DNA from: Polydactylus sextarius
Taxonomy: Eukaryota; Chordata; Actinopteri; Polynemidae
Reading direction: 5' to 3'
Length of the DNA stretch: 64,000 nucleotides
NCBI GenBank assembly: GCA_016801845.1
Contig: CM028931.1
Coordinates: forward strand, 21,510,302 to 21,574,301
Part shown: positions 37,157 to 50,394 of the stretch, in pieces
How the letters are laid out: each line of letters opens with the position of its first letter
Position numbering within the stretch: the stretch's first letter is position 1
Notes under the pieces: model-generated
What the model was told of the DNA's origin: nothing
The model's input: only the letters and a program-made list of their open reading frames with translations
The model's database searches: none
Position numbers and translations under genes: made by a program

Positions 37157-37871
37157 TTTTCTTAATAAAATAGTTAATAAATTTAAAAAAATTTTAAAAA
37201 AAATGAATTTTAAATATAAACAATTGTTATTTTTCTATTATTTTTTAAACAAAGATCTGCGAGTGACGGAGTTACACGATTGGTCGGTTGATTGTCATGT
37301 GACTATATATGAGTTTCAGAAAATCAATCTTATTTTTATTTTCTTTTTAATCAACCAGTTTTGGTTTATATGTAACATCTGTACAGCTCAGTAAACCTCG
37401 TCTGGAGACAACAAATAAAATATGATTTGACTTAATTTATGGTGAATCATAGTTTTGGGTAAATCTGATTCCACTTCTTAATAATAATAATAATAATAAA
37501 AAAGAAATAACTAAAAAATAACATCCTAAAATGGCCGTGTGACGTTCGAGCTGGAGCCTTTTTGTCAACCATCTCTCTTTAAACCATCACTTTCTAAGAA
37601 AACTTTGTGATTAGGTTGATAAATTTAAACCAGTGACGTGGGCGGCGAAAATAAACGGGTTCAACGACTTAAAACGACGACAAAACCAGCATCTGAAGGA
37701 GGAAAAAAAACAACCTTGAACTCTAAAAACAATGATGTAAAAACGATGTGAGTATCTGCTTTGTCACTGACAGTGATGTGATGCAGCAGGAGGCTGAGTC
37801 ACTGAGTATATGACTGTGTTGACTCTTAATCAGCTTATATTCCTGATGCGACGTCTCCTCCTCTTCCTCAC

Positions 37872-38017
37872 CGTTAGCGCTCCTCTTGTGCAGCTCCTCT
37901 TTGCCGTTCTTGCTGCTGCCGCCGGTCGCCGTCCTCCGGGCCGACGAGCTCTTGCTGGTGTTGAGCTTCGCCGAGCCGCCGCTCGACACCGAGCCGTCCT
38001 CCTCGCTTGGCAACCGT
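37872..38017 (-). CDS. kiaa1549l: kiaa1549l exon 9 of window (Ser/Arg-rich tail)
   Basis: 146 bp, phase 2 in, phase 1 out; acceptor GCGACTGCAG, donor AACG|GTGAGG. Encodes RLPSEEDGSVSSGGSAK, SSSARRTATGGSSK and GKEELHKRSANG. Low complexity, but placed and phased between conserved exons and matching the SPSENGSV...EEARKRN region of the family. The frame runs open past the donor into acidic codons, so donor choice rests on phase. Confidence 0.85.
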
Positions 38018-38189
38018 CTGCAGTCGCCATGGCAACAGGGGGAGGGAGAGGGAGAGGGGGGTGATGGGGAAGAGAAGGAGAGAGGAGACTTGTGAGTCTC
38101 GGTTTGTTCACAAACGCAACGGAGCATCGACCAGAAACACAAAACGAAACAAAATGAAACAAAAAAACACAAGAAAAAATATGTGATTA

Positions 38190-38975
38190 GCGTTAAAAAC
38201 CATGGCTACATCAGCTTGTTAGCTGGTTTTAATGCTATGCTAAGCTAATAAATTTAAATAAAATGAAATAGCTTGACAGCTGGTGATGCTAAGCTATGTT
38301 AGCAAACACTGTGTTTACCTGAAATATAGGTGAGAAAATGACTAAAAAATGCTAAAAAAAAAAAAAAAAAAACCTTGTTTATAATGTTATGATATGCTAA
38401 GCTAAGCTAAATCTGAAAAAACAATTAAATGGGAGAAAAAGGCTAAAAAGAAAGCTAAAAATATCTTGATTGTAATGCTATGCTAAGCTAAATGGGGGAG
38501 AATAACAATAAAATAGCTTGTTAGCTGGTTTGTAATGCTAAGCTAAGTTAGCTAAGTTAGCAAACACTGTGTTTAACTACAATATTAGTGAGAAAATTAC
38601 TAAAAAATGGTAAAAAAAAAAAAATTCTTGTTTATGAATGGGTAAAATAATAATGAAATAGCTTGTTAGCTTGTTTATAATGCTATGCTAAGATAAGTTT
38701 GACAAAATAACACACTGAAAGAAGAAAAATGCTAACAACATTGCTGAAAATGGCTGTAATGCTATTCTAATGCTATTCTAAGCTAAAATAAGCTAAATTT
38801 AAAAAACCTACTGTGTTTAATAGCTATGCTAAGCTAATAATAGCTAATAATAATAAGCTAACTTATTAGCTTGTTTATAATGCTATTCTAAGCTATATTT
38901 TTTAAAATACTACATCTGATTACATGCTTCAATAGCTTGTTAGCATGTTAGCATGTCTGTAATGCTACGCTAGGT
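38190..38975. repeat. Degenerate AAGCTAAGCTA / AGCTTGTTAGC repeat
   Basis: AATAGCTTGTTAGC, ATGCTATGCTAAGCTAA and AAACACTGTGTTTAACT recur irregularly, intronic. Confidence 0.7.
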
Positions 38976-39456
38976 TAAATCTGACAAAAGAAAGTGTGTT
39001 TAACTTTAATATTTTAGGTTTTTTTTTTTTAGTTTGACCTCAGACTGAAATCTTTGACTCTTTAAATCCATTTTTTGTCTCATTCTGGTTCGTCTCCGTC
39101 TCTTTCGGGTCATTTTCTGTTTCATTCGGGTCAATTTGACGATATCATCTATTACCTTCTGTTCGTGGTAGAGGAGCAATAACATTTTCTCTGTCTAACG
39201 TGATTGTGGCTCAGATTTAATTATTCTGTTAAATCTTTTATCATATGTTAGAACAAAAAAATACATATGTGGACGTTGTTAAATGACTTACACTCCCACA
39301 ATCCTTTGCTTTCCTTAATTAATGTTATGAATGTACAGGATTAAATATTATAAATCTTTAAGCAAAAGAAGGACAAATGTAAAGGACAATTAAAGCAGCA
39401 ACAACCCTGATTATTTCTGAGCAGCCAAAAGCCTGGAGACAACTCACTGTATATGT

Positions 39457-39460
<4 letters not shown>

Positions 39461-39508
<48 letters not shown>
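39461..39508. repeat. (CA)n microsatellite
   Basis: About 24 CA units, intronic. Confidence 0.98.
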
Positions 39509-39512
<4 letters not shown>

Positions 39513-39636
39513 GCCTCTGGGCATGTAAACCACAGCAGCAACCCAACGTGACAGGCTCGTCTACAGGTGGTGTGAGATCAGTGAGATCGAACGTTACAGA
39601 GCCACCGGCGAAGCCAACACACTGTCTGTCTGTGTG

Positions 39637-39638
<2 letters not shown>

Positions 39639-39730
<92 letters not shown>
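39639..39730. repeat. Long (CA)n microsatellite
   Basis: About 46 uninterrupted CA units, intronic; long Val-Cys reading frames across it are artefacts. Confidence 0.98.
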
Positions 39731-39734
<4 letters not shown>

Positions 39735-39873
39735 GTGCAGCCACAGCAGCGGTCGATGACGCTTGGACGAGTCACACAGAGAAAGTCATGTAGTTTTGAG
39801 CAAAGAGCCGGAGGCGTGTTGGAAAGAAAACAACATAAATGTGTCAGTGAAGGACAGTGATAAGTCTGTTAAA

Positions 39874-41002
39874 TCTGGAGTGCCCCCGTATTCTAGACAT
39901 TACGGTAAACGAACATAAGGACTAGAACCATAAGCTAACGACTTTCCAAACCTTGCAAAATCTATACTAAAACATTTATCATAATGTAGAGAATACAGGT
40001 GCACTCCAAATTTTGTGTCTGAGTGCTCCCGTATTCTAGACAATATGGTAAATGCATATAAAAAGTTCCAACAAGAATAGAGCGTACTAATAACTGAAAA
40101 CCTACTAACAATTTACTTAAATGTAACCGTACGAATGCTGACGATATTTACCAAAATGTCTAGAATACATGCGCACTCCAACTTTAGTCAAGTCAGCTGA
40201 TACTAAACTTGTGCCCCTGTATTCTAGACATTACGTTAAAAGTACATAAAAATGTCTGATTTCAATACATTGAACGCACAATTTACAAAAATGTGCTAAC
40301 GATTTACAACTACTATGTTAACTACACATTCAACATAATGTCTAGAATAGAGGAGCACTCTTAATTTAGTGTCCGGGTGCTGCCGCATACAAGACATTAC
40401 GTTAAATGTACATAAAAGTGTGTGATTTTGATACATTAAGTGCACAGTTAACAAAAAAATGTGCCATAATGTCTGGAATACAGGGGCACTCCAAATTTAG
40501 TAACAGTTGTTGACTTCAGTTCGTAAACGTTACAATCACAACCAACTACTACATCATCCATGGTCAAGTCAGCTGATACTAAATTTTCAGTGCCCCTGTA
40601 TTCTAGACATTATGGTAAATGTTCATAAAAATATGTGATTTTGATCTTTTAACCTAAAATAACTAACCGTAACCGTAAGTTAACACATAAACCATAATGT
40701 TTATGACACAGGAGCACTCCAAATTTGCAGAATTTGAACTGCTCCTGTATTATAAACGTTACATTACACGTACAAAATTGACCACACGATACATTGACCA
40801 CACGATTTACTAAAAAGCTAACAGTATACTAATACATTTACCATAATGGCTAGAATACAAGGGCACTACAAATTTAGTATCAGTGCTCCCATATTAAACG
40901 CACATATAAACATGAGAGTTTGAGCGCACAACTAACTAAAAAGGGCTAATTAGTTACTTAAATATTTACCGTAATGGTTAGAATACAGGGACACTCCAGA
41001 TA
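39874..41002. repeat. Inverted-repeat array 4
   Basis: At least six left/right arm pairs at about 150-200 bp spacing, with tandem spacers (ACATAAAAATGTGTGATTTT, TACATTGAACGCACAATTTA). About 410 bp (40.21-40.62 kb) are nearly identical to 48.12-48.53 kb. Confidence 0.9.
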
Positions 41003-41770
41003 AAAGATAAAACTGTACCGAATCCAGTTTGTGAGCCACATTTTCTCCAGTTTGAATCCGTCACCACGTCCAGGTGATTCTGTGGTAAATAAAACTCTGT
41101 TCTGTTTCAGTCAGAAAAAAGAAAGAAAACAACACCAGCGCTGAAATGTTCACACTCTGGGCGCTAATGAATGTCAAGCCTCTGCTCTCGCCCACACATT
41201 TTTTTTCTCGTTAAAAACTCTCTGCTGACTTTTAGTTAAAAAAAGAAAAAAAAGACAAATCTATGAAAAAGTTTGTCAACTAACCAACCGATCGTGTATC
41301 TTCATCGCTCACACCAGACGTTAGCTAAACAGTTAGCTAAACAGATGCTAATTCACTGACGCTAAGATGCTAATCTGACATTTCGCGTCTCTATTTAACG
41401 TTTAATTGAACTATTTAGCGTTTTTTTTTTTTTTTTTTTTGCTCCCGTTAGAGCGATAAACGCGATTAAATCATTTGTAAACATTAGAGTTTGCTACACG
41501 CCCACGAACATCAACAACATCTTTCCTTAAGGAAGTTTTTTGTTTTTTTTGTGACATAATTGTAAATGAGCTCCAGACTGAGACTCGTTTTTACAGAAAA
41601 AAAAACTGAATAAATGAATGGAGGTCGGATTAGTTGTGCTTTGCCTCTTCAAGGATGATAAACACATGTATATTTATAACGCTGGGAGTAACAATGATGT
41701 TTAAAGAGCTGCTACAGTGATAATCAGCTTCACCCACCGACGCTCGTCTCATACAGAAGCGATCAGAGTT

Positions 41771-42780
41771 TATTCAACCACCTGAGAGGAGACTCATTAG
41801 AGAACCAGGCGACGTCTCGTCCTGTTAACCAGAGCAGAGCATCATGAGACGTCAAGTATCTAACTGTGACTCTCTGACTGGTGAAGTGTGTTTCCTATCA
41901 GGGTCTGGTGTCGTCAATCAGAGCAGAGGACGTTGATGAGACGAGATGGACGACAGAGTAGAGACTAAAACTGTGTCTGGACAAACCCACACACACATAT
42001 TTTATTTAATACTGACGCTTTAACTGAGATTTTAGAGATTTATTTTGGTCACGGTTATTTGGTGTTTGGATAGCTACATAGTTAGCAAGGTAGCTGGAAA
42101 ATAGAAAACTAGCTACATGGATAGCTACAGTAGCAAGATAGTTAGATAGTTAGCAAAACAGCTAGATTGTTAGCAAGTTAACTATATAGTTAGCAAGATA
42201 GCTGGAAAATGCATAGCTAGATAGATGGATCACTACATTAGCAAGATAACTAGATAGTTAGTGAGATGGCTTGATAGTTAGCACGATAGTTAGCACAAGA
42301 TAGCTAGAAAGTTAGCAAGCTAGCTAAATAGATGGATAGCTAGACAGTTAGCAACATAGCTAGACAGATGGATAGCTAGAGAGCTAGTTAGCAAGATAGT
42401 TATATAGTTAGTGAGATGGCTAGATAGTTAGCAAGATCACTAGATAGTTAGCAAGACAGCTAGAAAGTTAGCAAGGTAGCTAAACAGATGGATAGCTAGA
42501 CAGTTAGCGAGATCACTAGATATTTAGCAAGATAGCTAGAAAGTTAGCAAGGTAGCTAAATAGATGGATAGCTAGACAGTTAGCAAGATAGCAGGACAGA
42601 TGGATAGGTAGAGAGCTAGTTAGCAAGATAGTTATATAGTTAGTGAGATGGCTAGATAGTTAGCAAGGTAGCTAAACAGATGGATAGCTAGACAGTTAGC
42701 GAGATCGCTAGATAGATAGCAAGATAGCTAGAAAGTTAGCAAGGTAGCTAAATAGATGGATAGTTAGCTATTAGCTAACT
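41771..42780. repeat. Duplicated segment plus TAGC array, copy 1
   Basis: About 290 bp starting ATTCAACCACCTGAGAGGAG are repeated almost base for base at 44698. Both are followed by GATAGCTACATAGTTAGCAA and a GATAGCTAGATAGTTAGCAA array. Confidence 0.9.
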
Positions 42781-42810
42781 ATCCATCTTTTTACAAATGC
42801 TAAAAAAGTT

Positions 42811-42914
42811 CACCATAATACCTTGAATACGGGAGCACTCCAAATTTAGAGTCATCTGATTTGACCGTCAGACTAAATTTGAAGTGCCCCAGTATTCAAC
42901 GCGTTACGGTAAAT
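42811..42914. repeat. Single inverted repeat of the same family
   Basis: Left arm CACCATAATACCTTGAATAC with GCACTCCAAATTTAG; right arm CTAAATTTGAAGTGCCCC and GTATTCAACGCGTTACGGT. The arms co-vary in part. Confidence 0.85.
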
Positions 42915-43544
42915 ATCTTGAAAATGAAGCATTAACAGGTTAATGTTTCTGAGTCAGTGAATGTTACTTGTCGGTATCGATGAGCAGACGTTTATTATCG
43001 GTAAAGAAAAGGCGTCGTGGACGACGGGAGCAGGAAGAAATGATCGGAGCCGTCTGACACGTCGTCTCTGTGGTTTCCTGTGAATTTTAAATGTTGCTGA
43101 TGAGCCGCTCTCCTCTAATCAGGGGCTGCTATTTCACACCAGACATGTTTTATTTATTTTAGGGATAAAAATAGCGACAAATTAGCGACGCGTTTTTTTT
43201 ATAAAGTGAGACACTGAAGCTGTGAGAGGAAAATGATTCAGACCTGGTTATTGATCTGGCTCATGAATGTTACTGTAGCGACATGTGGCGTTGATAAGAT
43301 AAAAACACTGTCTGAAGTGAAAGAGACGCCTGATTATAAAGGTCAAACAAACAGATTTTATTATAAATACGATGAATATTAAACGTTTATAAAAACAAAC
43401 ATCTGATGATCAAAGGAAACGTGAACTAAAACCTATAAAACCTGAAGCTTCTTCAACGATCAATACTCAGACGTTCAGTTTTATGTCTATTTTCTATTTC
43501 TTTTATCTTTAAAATTTAAGATATTTTCAGCAAATTTATATTTT

Positions 43545-43802
43545 TGCAAAATTATTTTATTTGTAAATATTTTTGTATCTGTATTCAAATATATATATTT
43601 TACATAATTTATATAAAATAATTCATATTAATTAATTTTATTTAATTTAATAAATAAGTTATATGTGTAACTACTTTATTTTTTTTTTTTTAATTAAAAA
43701 AAAAAAGTTCATACAATATATAAATAAATACTTTTATATATATATATATATAAGCTGACACTAATTTTTCAGTGCCCCTGTATTCTAGACATTACGGTAA
43801 AT
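43545..43802. repeat. AT-rich tract ending in one family right arm
   Basis: (TA)n and poly-T/A followed by CAGTGCCCCTGTATTCTAGA at 43771. The matching left arm is absent, so the element may be truncated by the AT tract. Confidence 0.75.
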
Positions 43803-44276
43803 CCACTAAACAGGGTTAGCGATATCTGGTTTTCAAAATAAAGCGCTAACATTAGAGTATATACAAGGTAATAATAATAAAACAATTCATCTTATTTCCT
43901 CATTTGTCTTTGTAAATATTCATTATTAGCGTTTTATTTCCCTCAATTTAATTAATAAAAAACGTATAAATGTTTTGATACACTGAGCGCAAGTTTTACG
44001 ATGTCTTTTCTTTTTTTTTTTTCTCTCCGAGGCTCCGTAATTCTGACAAACCGTTAATTCTTCCACCAACAGTTTAGCTTTGCGACATATTTCCTCTTTA
44101 GTCTCGGGGCGGATCTTTGTAAACACTGGACTTATCTCAGGATCACGTCAATCTGCTACAGTCTTCATCGCCTCACAGCCTCAACCAACAAACTAACAAA
44201 CAAACAAACAAACGAACAAACAGTGAACAAACGCTCTGAGCGAAGACGCGTCTTAAAGGAACAGCGGCGTCCTCAC

Positions 44277-44470
44277 CCTCCTTTGTGGACGTCTGCAGAC
44301 GGAGGCCTCTTGTTCGCCGTCCCGTCCTGATGAACCTTCTTGTCCAGAGACAACGACAGCGGAGCGTCTCGGACCGGCAGCCCCATCACCAGCGTCTCCT
44401 TGGTAACGGAGACGGACTCGTCGCCCGCTCGGCCCATGTGCTTCTTGGCGTAGTCGAATCCCTGGACCGG
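44277..44470 (-). CDS. kiaa1549l: kiaa1549l exon 8 of window (juxtamembrane cytoplasmic tail)
   Basis: 194 bp, phase 0 in, phase 2 out; acceptor CTCCTCCAG, donor GGAGG|GTGAGG. Encodes PVQGFDYAKKHMG, SVSVTKETLVMGLPVRDAP and a Lys-rich end. The PVQGFDYAK block is shared by KIAA1549 and KIAA1549L. The exon is flanked on both sides by copies of the same roughly 290-bp intronic segment plus TAGC-type arrays (41.77-42.78 and 44.70-45.96 kb). Confidence 0.95.
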
Positions 44471-44697
44471 CTGGAGGAGGAGGAGAGTCGAACACGTCAA
44501 TCAACACGTCCGGTTTTGACAAAGTTTGGTTGCAGTGGCAGCGCATGCAGCAGAAACACACGACACCATGGAAACACAGGAAGTACAGACAGTTTGTTTT
44601 CTGACGTCAGCGACAAGTACGATAGAAATCACAGACAGTCACGTGGACGACGGTGCAGAGAACAAACCAGCGGGTTTCTACACTTCAGGAGGAAGTT

Positions 44698-45960
44698 TAT
44701 TCAACCACCTGAGAGGAGACTCATTAGAGAACCAGGCGACGTCTCGTCCTGTTAACCAGAGCAGAGCATCATGAGACGTCAAGTATCTAACTGTGACTCT
44801 CTGACTGGTGAAGTGTGTTTCCTATCAGGGTCTGGTGTCGTCAATCAGAGCAGAGGACGTTGATGAGACGAGATGGACGACAGAGTAGAGACTAAAACTG
44901 TGTCTGGACAAACACACACGCATATTTTATTTAAAACTGAAGCTTTAACTTAGATTTTAGAGATTTATTTTAGTCACGGTTATTTGGTGTTTGGATAGCT
45001 ACATAGTTAACAAGATAGCTAGAAAGTTAGCAAGGCAGCTAGATGGATAGTTAGATAATAATAATAAACACAGACATATTTTATGAAAAACTGAAGCTTT
45101 AACTGAGATTTTAGAGATTTATTTTGGTCACGGTTATTTGGTGTGTGGATAGCTACATAGTTAGCAAGATAGCCAGATAGTTAGCAAGATAGATAGAAAG
45201 TTAGCAAGATAGCTACACAGATGGATAGTTAGGAAAATAGCTAAAGAGTTAGCAAGATTGCTAAACAGAAGGATACCTAGACAGTTAGCAAGATAGCTAG
45301 AAAGTTAGCAAGGTAGCTAAACAGATGAATAGCTAGACAGTTAGCAAGATAGCTAAATAGATGGATAGTTAGATAATAATAATAAACACACATATTTTTA
45401 TGTAATATTGAAGCTTTAACTGAGATTTTAGAGATTTATTTTGGTCACGGTTATTTGGTGTGTGGATAGCTACATAGTTAGCAAGATAGCTGGAAAATAG
45501 AAAACTAGATGGATAGCTACATTAGCAAGATAGCTAGAAAGTCAGCCAGATAGTTAGATAGTTAGCAAGACAGCTAGACAGTTAGCAAGATAGCTACATA
45601 GTTAGCAAGATAGCCAGATAGTTAGCAAGATAGATAGAAAGTTATCAAGATAGCTACACAGATGGATAGTTAGGAAAATAGCTAAATAGTTAGCAAGATA
45701 GCTGGAAAATAGAAAACTAGATAGAGGGATAGCTGCATTAGCAAGATAGCTGGAAAGTTAGCGAGGTAGCTAGACATGAAGTAAGACATCTAGATAGTTA
45801 ACAAGATAGTTAGCACGATAGCTAGAAAGCTAGTAGGATAGTTAGCAAGATAGCTAGATAGAGGAATAGCTACATTAGCAAGATAGCTGGAAAGTTAGCG
45901 AGGTAGCTAGACAGGAAGCGAGATATCTAGATAGTTAGCAAGATAGTTAGATAAAAGCTA
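44698..45960. repeat. Duplicated segment plus TAGC array, copy 2
   Basis: Second copy of the 41771 segment. The final TTTAACTGAGATTTTAGAGA part then repeats twice more (near 45095 and 45415), each followed by GATAGTTAGCAAGATAGC units. Confidence 0.9.
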
Positions 45961-46499
45961 AACGATTTTCTTTGTACAAATGCTAAAAGAGTGAAAGTTT
46001 TTAGCTTTTTGACAAAACGATGCAACAATTTGTCGTTTTAAGACAGAACTTGTTTCGTCCATCGTCGACGCCCCAGAGGTGGAGAAGAGATTCATTTATT
46101 TATTATTCAAGACTTTAAACTCGACTGTTATTTCCTTCATTCATGTTTATCTATGTGTTAGACTAGATATTTTATATTTATCTATATACACATGATTTAT
46201 TTTTTCATTCACAAAGGTAAAAGATAATCATCCGTTTCTGTTACACAACAAAGATTTGTTTCTATTTCATCGGCGTTGATTTCCTGCCGACGGCGTCGTC
46301 AATAATTGACGAGTCGTCGTCGACGTCGTCGTCATGGACACGTGGCCGCTCACATGTAAACGTATAAATATATCAGGACGGTGTCGAGTAGAAGTGATGT
46401 GTTGCGACAGGTTCGTGTGAAACCAGCACTCAGAGCCAAGAAGCTCGTTTTAAATCAGCTGAGACCAATATAACTTATTGACGACCTGAAGAGTTTTTT

Positions 46500-47150
46500 T
46501 TTTTCAAGCGTTTCAGACGAGATTCTTATTTTATTTACATTTATTTATCTACTCATTTTATTTTTAAGATTTTTCTTATTTTTTCTCTTATTATTTTCAC
46601 ATTTTTATTTTATTTATACATTTAATTTATCAAAAATGTTTAGAATAGATTCTTAATTTATTGTATTTTATTTTTATTTATTTTTTAAATTTTTTATATA
46701 TTATTTTATGTATTGATTTTTCAAGACTTTTCAGACTGGATTTATTTCATTTTCATTTATTTATTCAATTGTTTAATTTTAAATATTTTTAGTCAAGATT
46801 CTTATTTTTTAAATGATTTAATCAAAAATAGATTTTTTTTATTTCCAATTCATTTTTTGTTATTTTATTTATTCAAATTAATTACTTTATGTTTTTTATT
46901 TTCTTGTATTATTCATTTTCTATTATTATTTATTATCTAATTATCGGTATTAATTTATTATTAGTATTTTCAATTGACATTTATTATTTAATTTATTTAA
47001 ATTAATTGCTTTATTTTATTTACTTTTATTTACTTTTTTATTATCATTTATTATTTATTTATTCAAATTAATTAATTTTATTTTTCTATTATTTACATTT
47101 ATTATTTTATTTATTTTAATTAACTACTTTTTTATTTAATTTGTTTAATT

Positions 47151-47184
<34 letters not shown>
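46500..47184. repeat. AT-rich tract ending in (TA)n
   Basis: TTTATTTATT-type low complexity, then about 15 TA units (47154-47184). Intronic. Confidence 0.9.
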
Positions 47185-47185
<1 letters not shown>

Positions 47186-47333
47186 CCTTGACATTTCACT
47201 GCTGTGATTTTACAGCAGCTCAAGGTCTTTCTCTCTCTTTCTCTAACTTCTTCATCATCTTCTTCTCTTCCTCTTCTTCGTCTAACAAACAGCTTTTTTC
47301 TCATCTTCCTGTTGTGACCAGTGAATTAACCGT

Positions 47334-47473
<140 letters not shown>

Positions 47474-48049
47474 TCGATGAGGTGCAGCAGATGGACCTGA
47501 TACGCTCTACTCCCCCTGCGGCCACATTGATTTAAATTCAGGCTCCAGCAGGGTGAACGGTGGACGAGCCACTATAAATAAAATAAAAAATAAAAAAATA
47601 AAATAAAAAAGTCTGGGCGCGTTTAAGAAGCAAAACGAGCCACAGCAGGAGAAGAAGGGAGCAGTGTTGAACCACGACGCTGCCAATTTAAAATAAAACA
47701 ACGTCGCTTTGTACTTTCATTTATTTTCTTCTTCTTCTACTTTTGGCTGATTCTGATTCTGTTGTGTAGAAAAGAGGAAAAAGCCGCTGGGATGTGGGAT
47801 GAATCAAGTGAGAGTCGCCGTTTTAAAGCTTGAACACACAAACGCGCTGCTAATTTAAACCACGGCATCGATCGGCAGCTTTAACTCGTCTCAGGTGGAG
47901 ACTGATGGTCCGAGTAGATTAACTCAACCCGCTTTATGATCCGGATCACGTCTGTTCGTAACGTAGATCACGTCTCCGACTCCTGGAGACGAGACGTTCT
48001 GTCTTTTACGTGTTTTAATACGTCGTTGCTAAGTGGCTTCATTTGCAGT

Positions 48050-49437
48050 GAATTTACCATAATGGCTAGAATATAGGAGCACTCCAGATTTGACGCAACC
48101 GACTACTACATCCTCCATGGCCCCTGTATTCTAGACATTACGTTAAAAGTACATAAAAATGTGTGATTTCCATACATTGAACGCACAATTTACAAAATTG
48201 TGCTAACGATTTACAACTACTACGTTAACTTCACATTTAACATAATGTCTAGAATAGAGGGGCACTCTTAATTTAGTGTCCGGGTGCCCCCGCATACAAG
48301 ACATTACGTTAAATGTACATAAAAATGTGTGATTTTAATACATTGAACGCAGAGTAAACAAAAAATGTGCCATAATGTCTGGAATACAGGGGCACTCCAA
48401 ATTTAGTACCAGTTGTTGACTTCAGTTCGTAAATGTTACAATCACAACCAACTACTACATCATCCATGGTCAAAGTCAGCTGATACTAAATTAGTAGTGC
48501 CCCTGTATTCTAGACATTGTGTTAGCATGTTCCAGTAATCTGTATACTGAATTTATCAAAACATCTGCACGATTTATGCGTATTTACCATAATGTCTAGA
48601 ATACAGGGGTAGTCTTAATTTAGTATCAGCTGACTTCTTAAAAGTCAGCTGAAACTCTTAAAGAGTCTAATTACAACCAACTACTCCATCCTCCATGGTC
48701 AGGTCAGCTGACACTAAATTTAGACTGCCCCTGTATTCTAGACATTATGGTAAAGGTTTTTTTTTTTTCGTATTCACAGGTTAGCATAGAAATTGTGCGT
48801 ACAATTTATCAAAACATCTGTATGTTTTTAAGTACATTTACCACAATGTCTTGAATACAGGCGCACTCTAAAATGGATATCGCTAATTTGCAAATACTGA
48901 AAAATATTTACCATAACGGCATGAATAGAGGGCATTCCAAATGTAGCGCTAAATTCTTCGCAGTTCTTGTACCATAACGTCTGGAATATACTCAAATCAG
49001 CTGCCAATAAATTTGGAGTGCCCCTGTATTCTAGACATTACGGTAAATGTTTTTAGCATTCCCAGTTATGGTAAATATAGTAATGTGTAGAATATAGGGG
49101 CACGACAAAACGAATATTGCTAACATACACTATTTACATAAATGCGCTAACAATTTTAATAAAATTAGCAAATTTGTGAATACAAAAAATATTTACAGTA
49201 ATGTCTAGAATACAGCGGCACTGATGTAGTAGTTGGTTGTGATGGTAACATTTAAGAACGTTCTGTTGTCAAGTGTGTAGACGCTAAATTTGGAGTTGTC
49301 CTGTTTTCTAGTCATTATGGTAAATGTTTTTTAAGTTTTCGTGCATTTAAGTAAAATCGTTTGCCCAATTTATCAACGACATTTGCACATTTTTGGCGTG
49401 CATTTAACGTAATGCCGAGAATACAGAGGCACTACAA
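48050..49437. repeat. Inverted-repeat array 5
   Basis: About eight left/right arm sets, several complete, with spacer AACCAACTACTACATCATCC shared with arrays 4 and 6. Confidence 0.9.
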
Positions 49438-49479
49438 TTTTTGGGGAAACTGAAAAGCACGATTACTGTGCAGAAACAT

Positions 49480-49660
49480 AAAAACTCACCCCGTGAATTA
49501 AAAGGTCTCCTAAGAGCCTGTTTATGGGGTAATGAGCTCTCTTACTGTCCGACCAGATTGGAAATTAAAAGCCACGCTGAGTGAGAATTAAACAATAGAC
49601 AGTCTGAGACGTTGTGTGGAAACCACCGAGAGGGATTTCTGCACTAAAAAGACGCTGACG
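49480..49660. other. Single-copy, possibly conserved non-coding stretch
   Basis: Non-repetitive, with several TAAT/ATTA homeodomain-type words (GTGAATTAAAAGG, GGAAATTAAAAGCC, GAGAATTAAACAAT) among arrays. Intronic and non-coding; conservation is a guess from its look. Confidence 0.3.
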
Positions 49661-50394
49661 TCCACGGTTTGGATGGTTGGGTCACATCTAGAAATGTTTA
49701 GCTCCGCTACAGGCTCTTTTCTAACACCTTAATCAAATATTTATGTCGTTTGCTCGTTGTGTTGCGACTCCTTGGTAAATACCTCTGTGGATAGTATCTC
49801 ACATTCCTGGACTTATTAATATTTAATGCTCTCTCTTGGAAAATACAATGTAACTTTATATGTTTAGCAACGATTACAAAAGCAAACAGAAGCTACATGT
49901 TATCGTTAGCTTCATGTATTTAATTCTAAGAGGATAAAACAACATGGCCGACTCGTGACACAAAGCTGAGTCACTTTTTATGGCTGCTACCAAACAAAAA
50001 CAAATCTGTTTACCTCCTGTGATTCATTAAAAACCACTTCCTCCGTCTGGTAACTCGGTCTATCGACTCGAACCAAAAACAGAGTTTCAACCTCGTAGGT
50101 TTTTTTTACTCCTTGTTACAGTTTGTTCACCTCGAACGACCAATCAGGATGAAGGAGAGCAGAGCACAGAAGCAACATGCAAAGATTTACCCGGTAACGA
50201 CGACAAGCAGCAAACAGCACGAAGCAGGAAGCAGCGACCGATCTGATCAGATCGGTTCGTTAAAGACTCATTCACTCACTCATTCATTCATTGGTTCATT
50301 GGTTCAGTATCATAGTTAATACCTGGTGGTGGTAACTGCCTTCTCTTCGATACGACGTCTGAACAGAGAGAAGGTCAGAGGGACAAGGTCAGAT

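Noticed and set aside
37723..38172. 149-codon minus-strand frame taken as one exon
   Set aside because: Only 37872-38017 is supported by splice phase; both ends run into intron.
39341..39775. Long Val-Cys reading frames on the minus strand
   Set aside because: They are translations of (CA)n/(TG)n microsatellites without splice or start support.
44285..44755. 156-codon plus-strand frame
   Set aside because: Antisense shadow of kiaa1549l exon 8, extended into intron.
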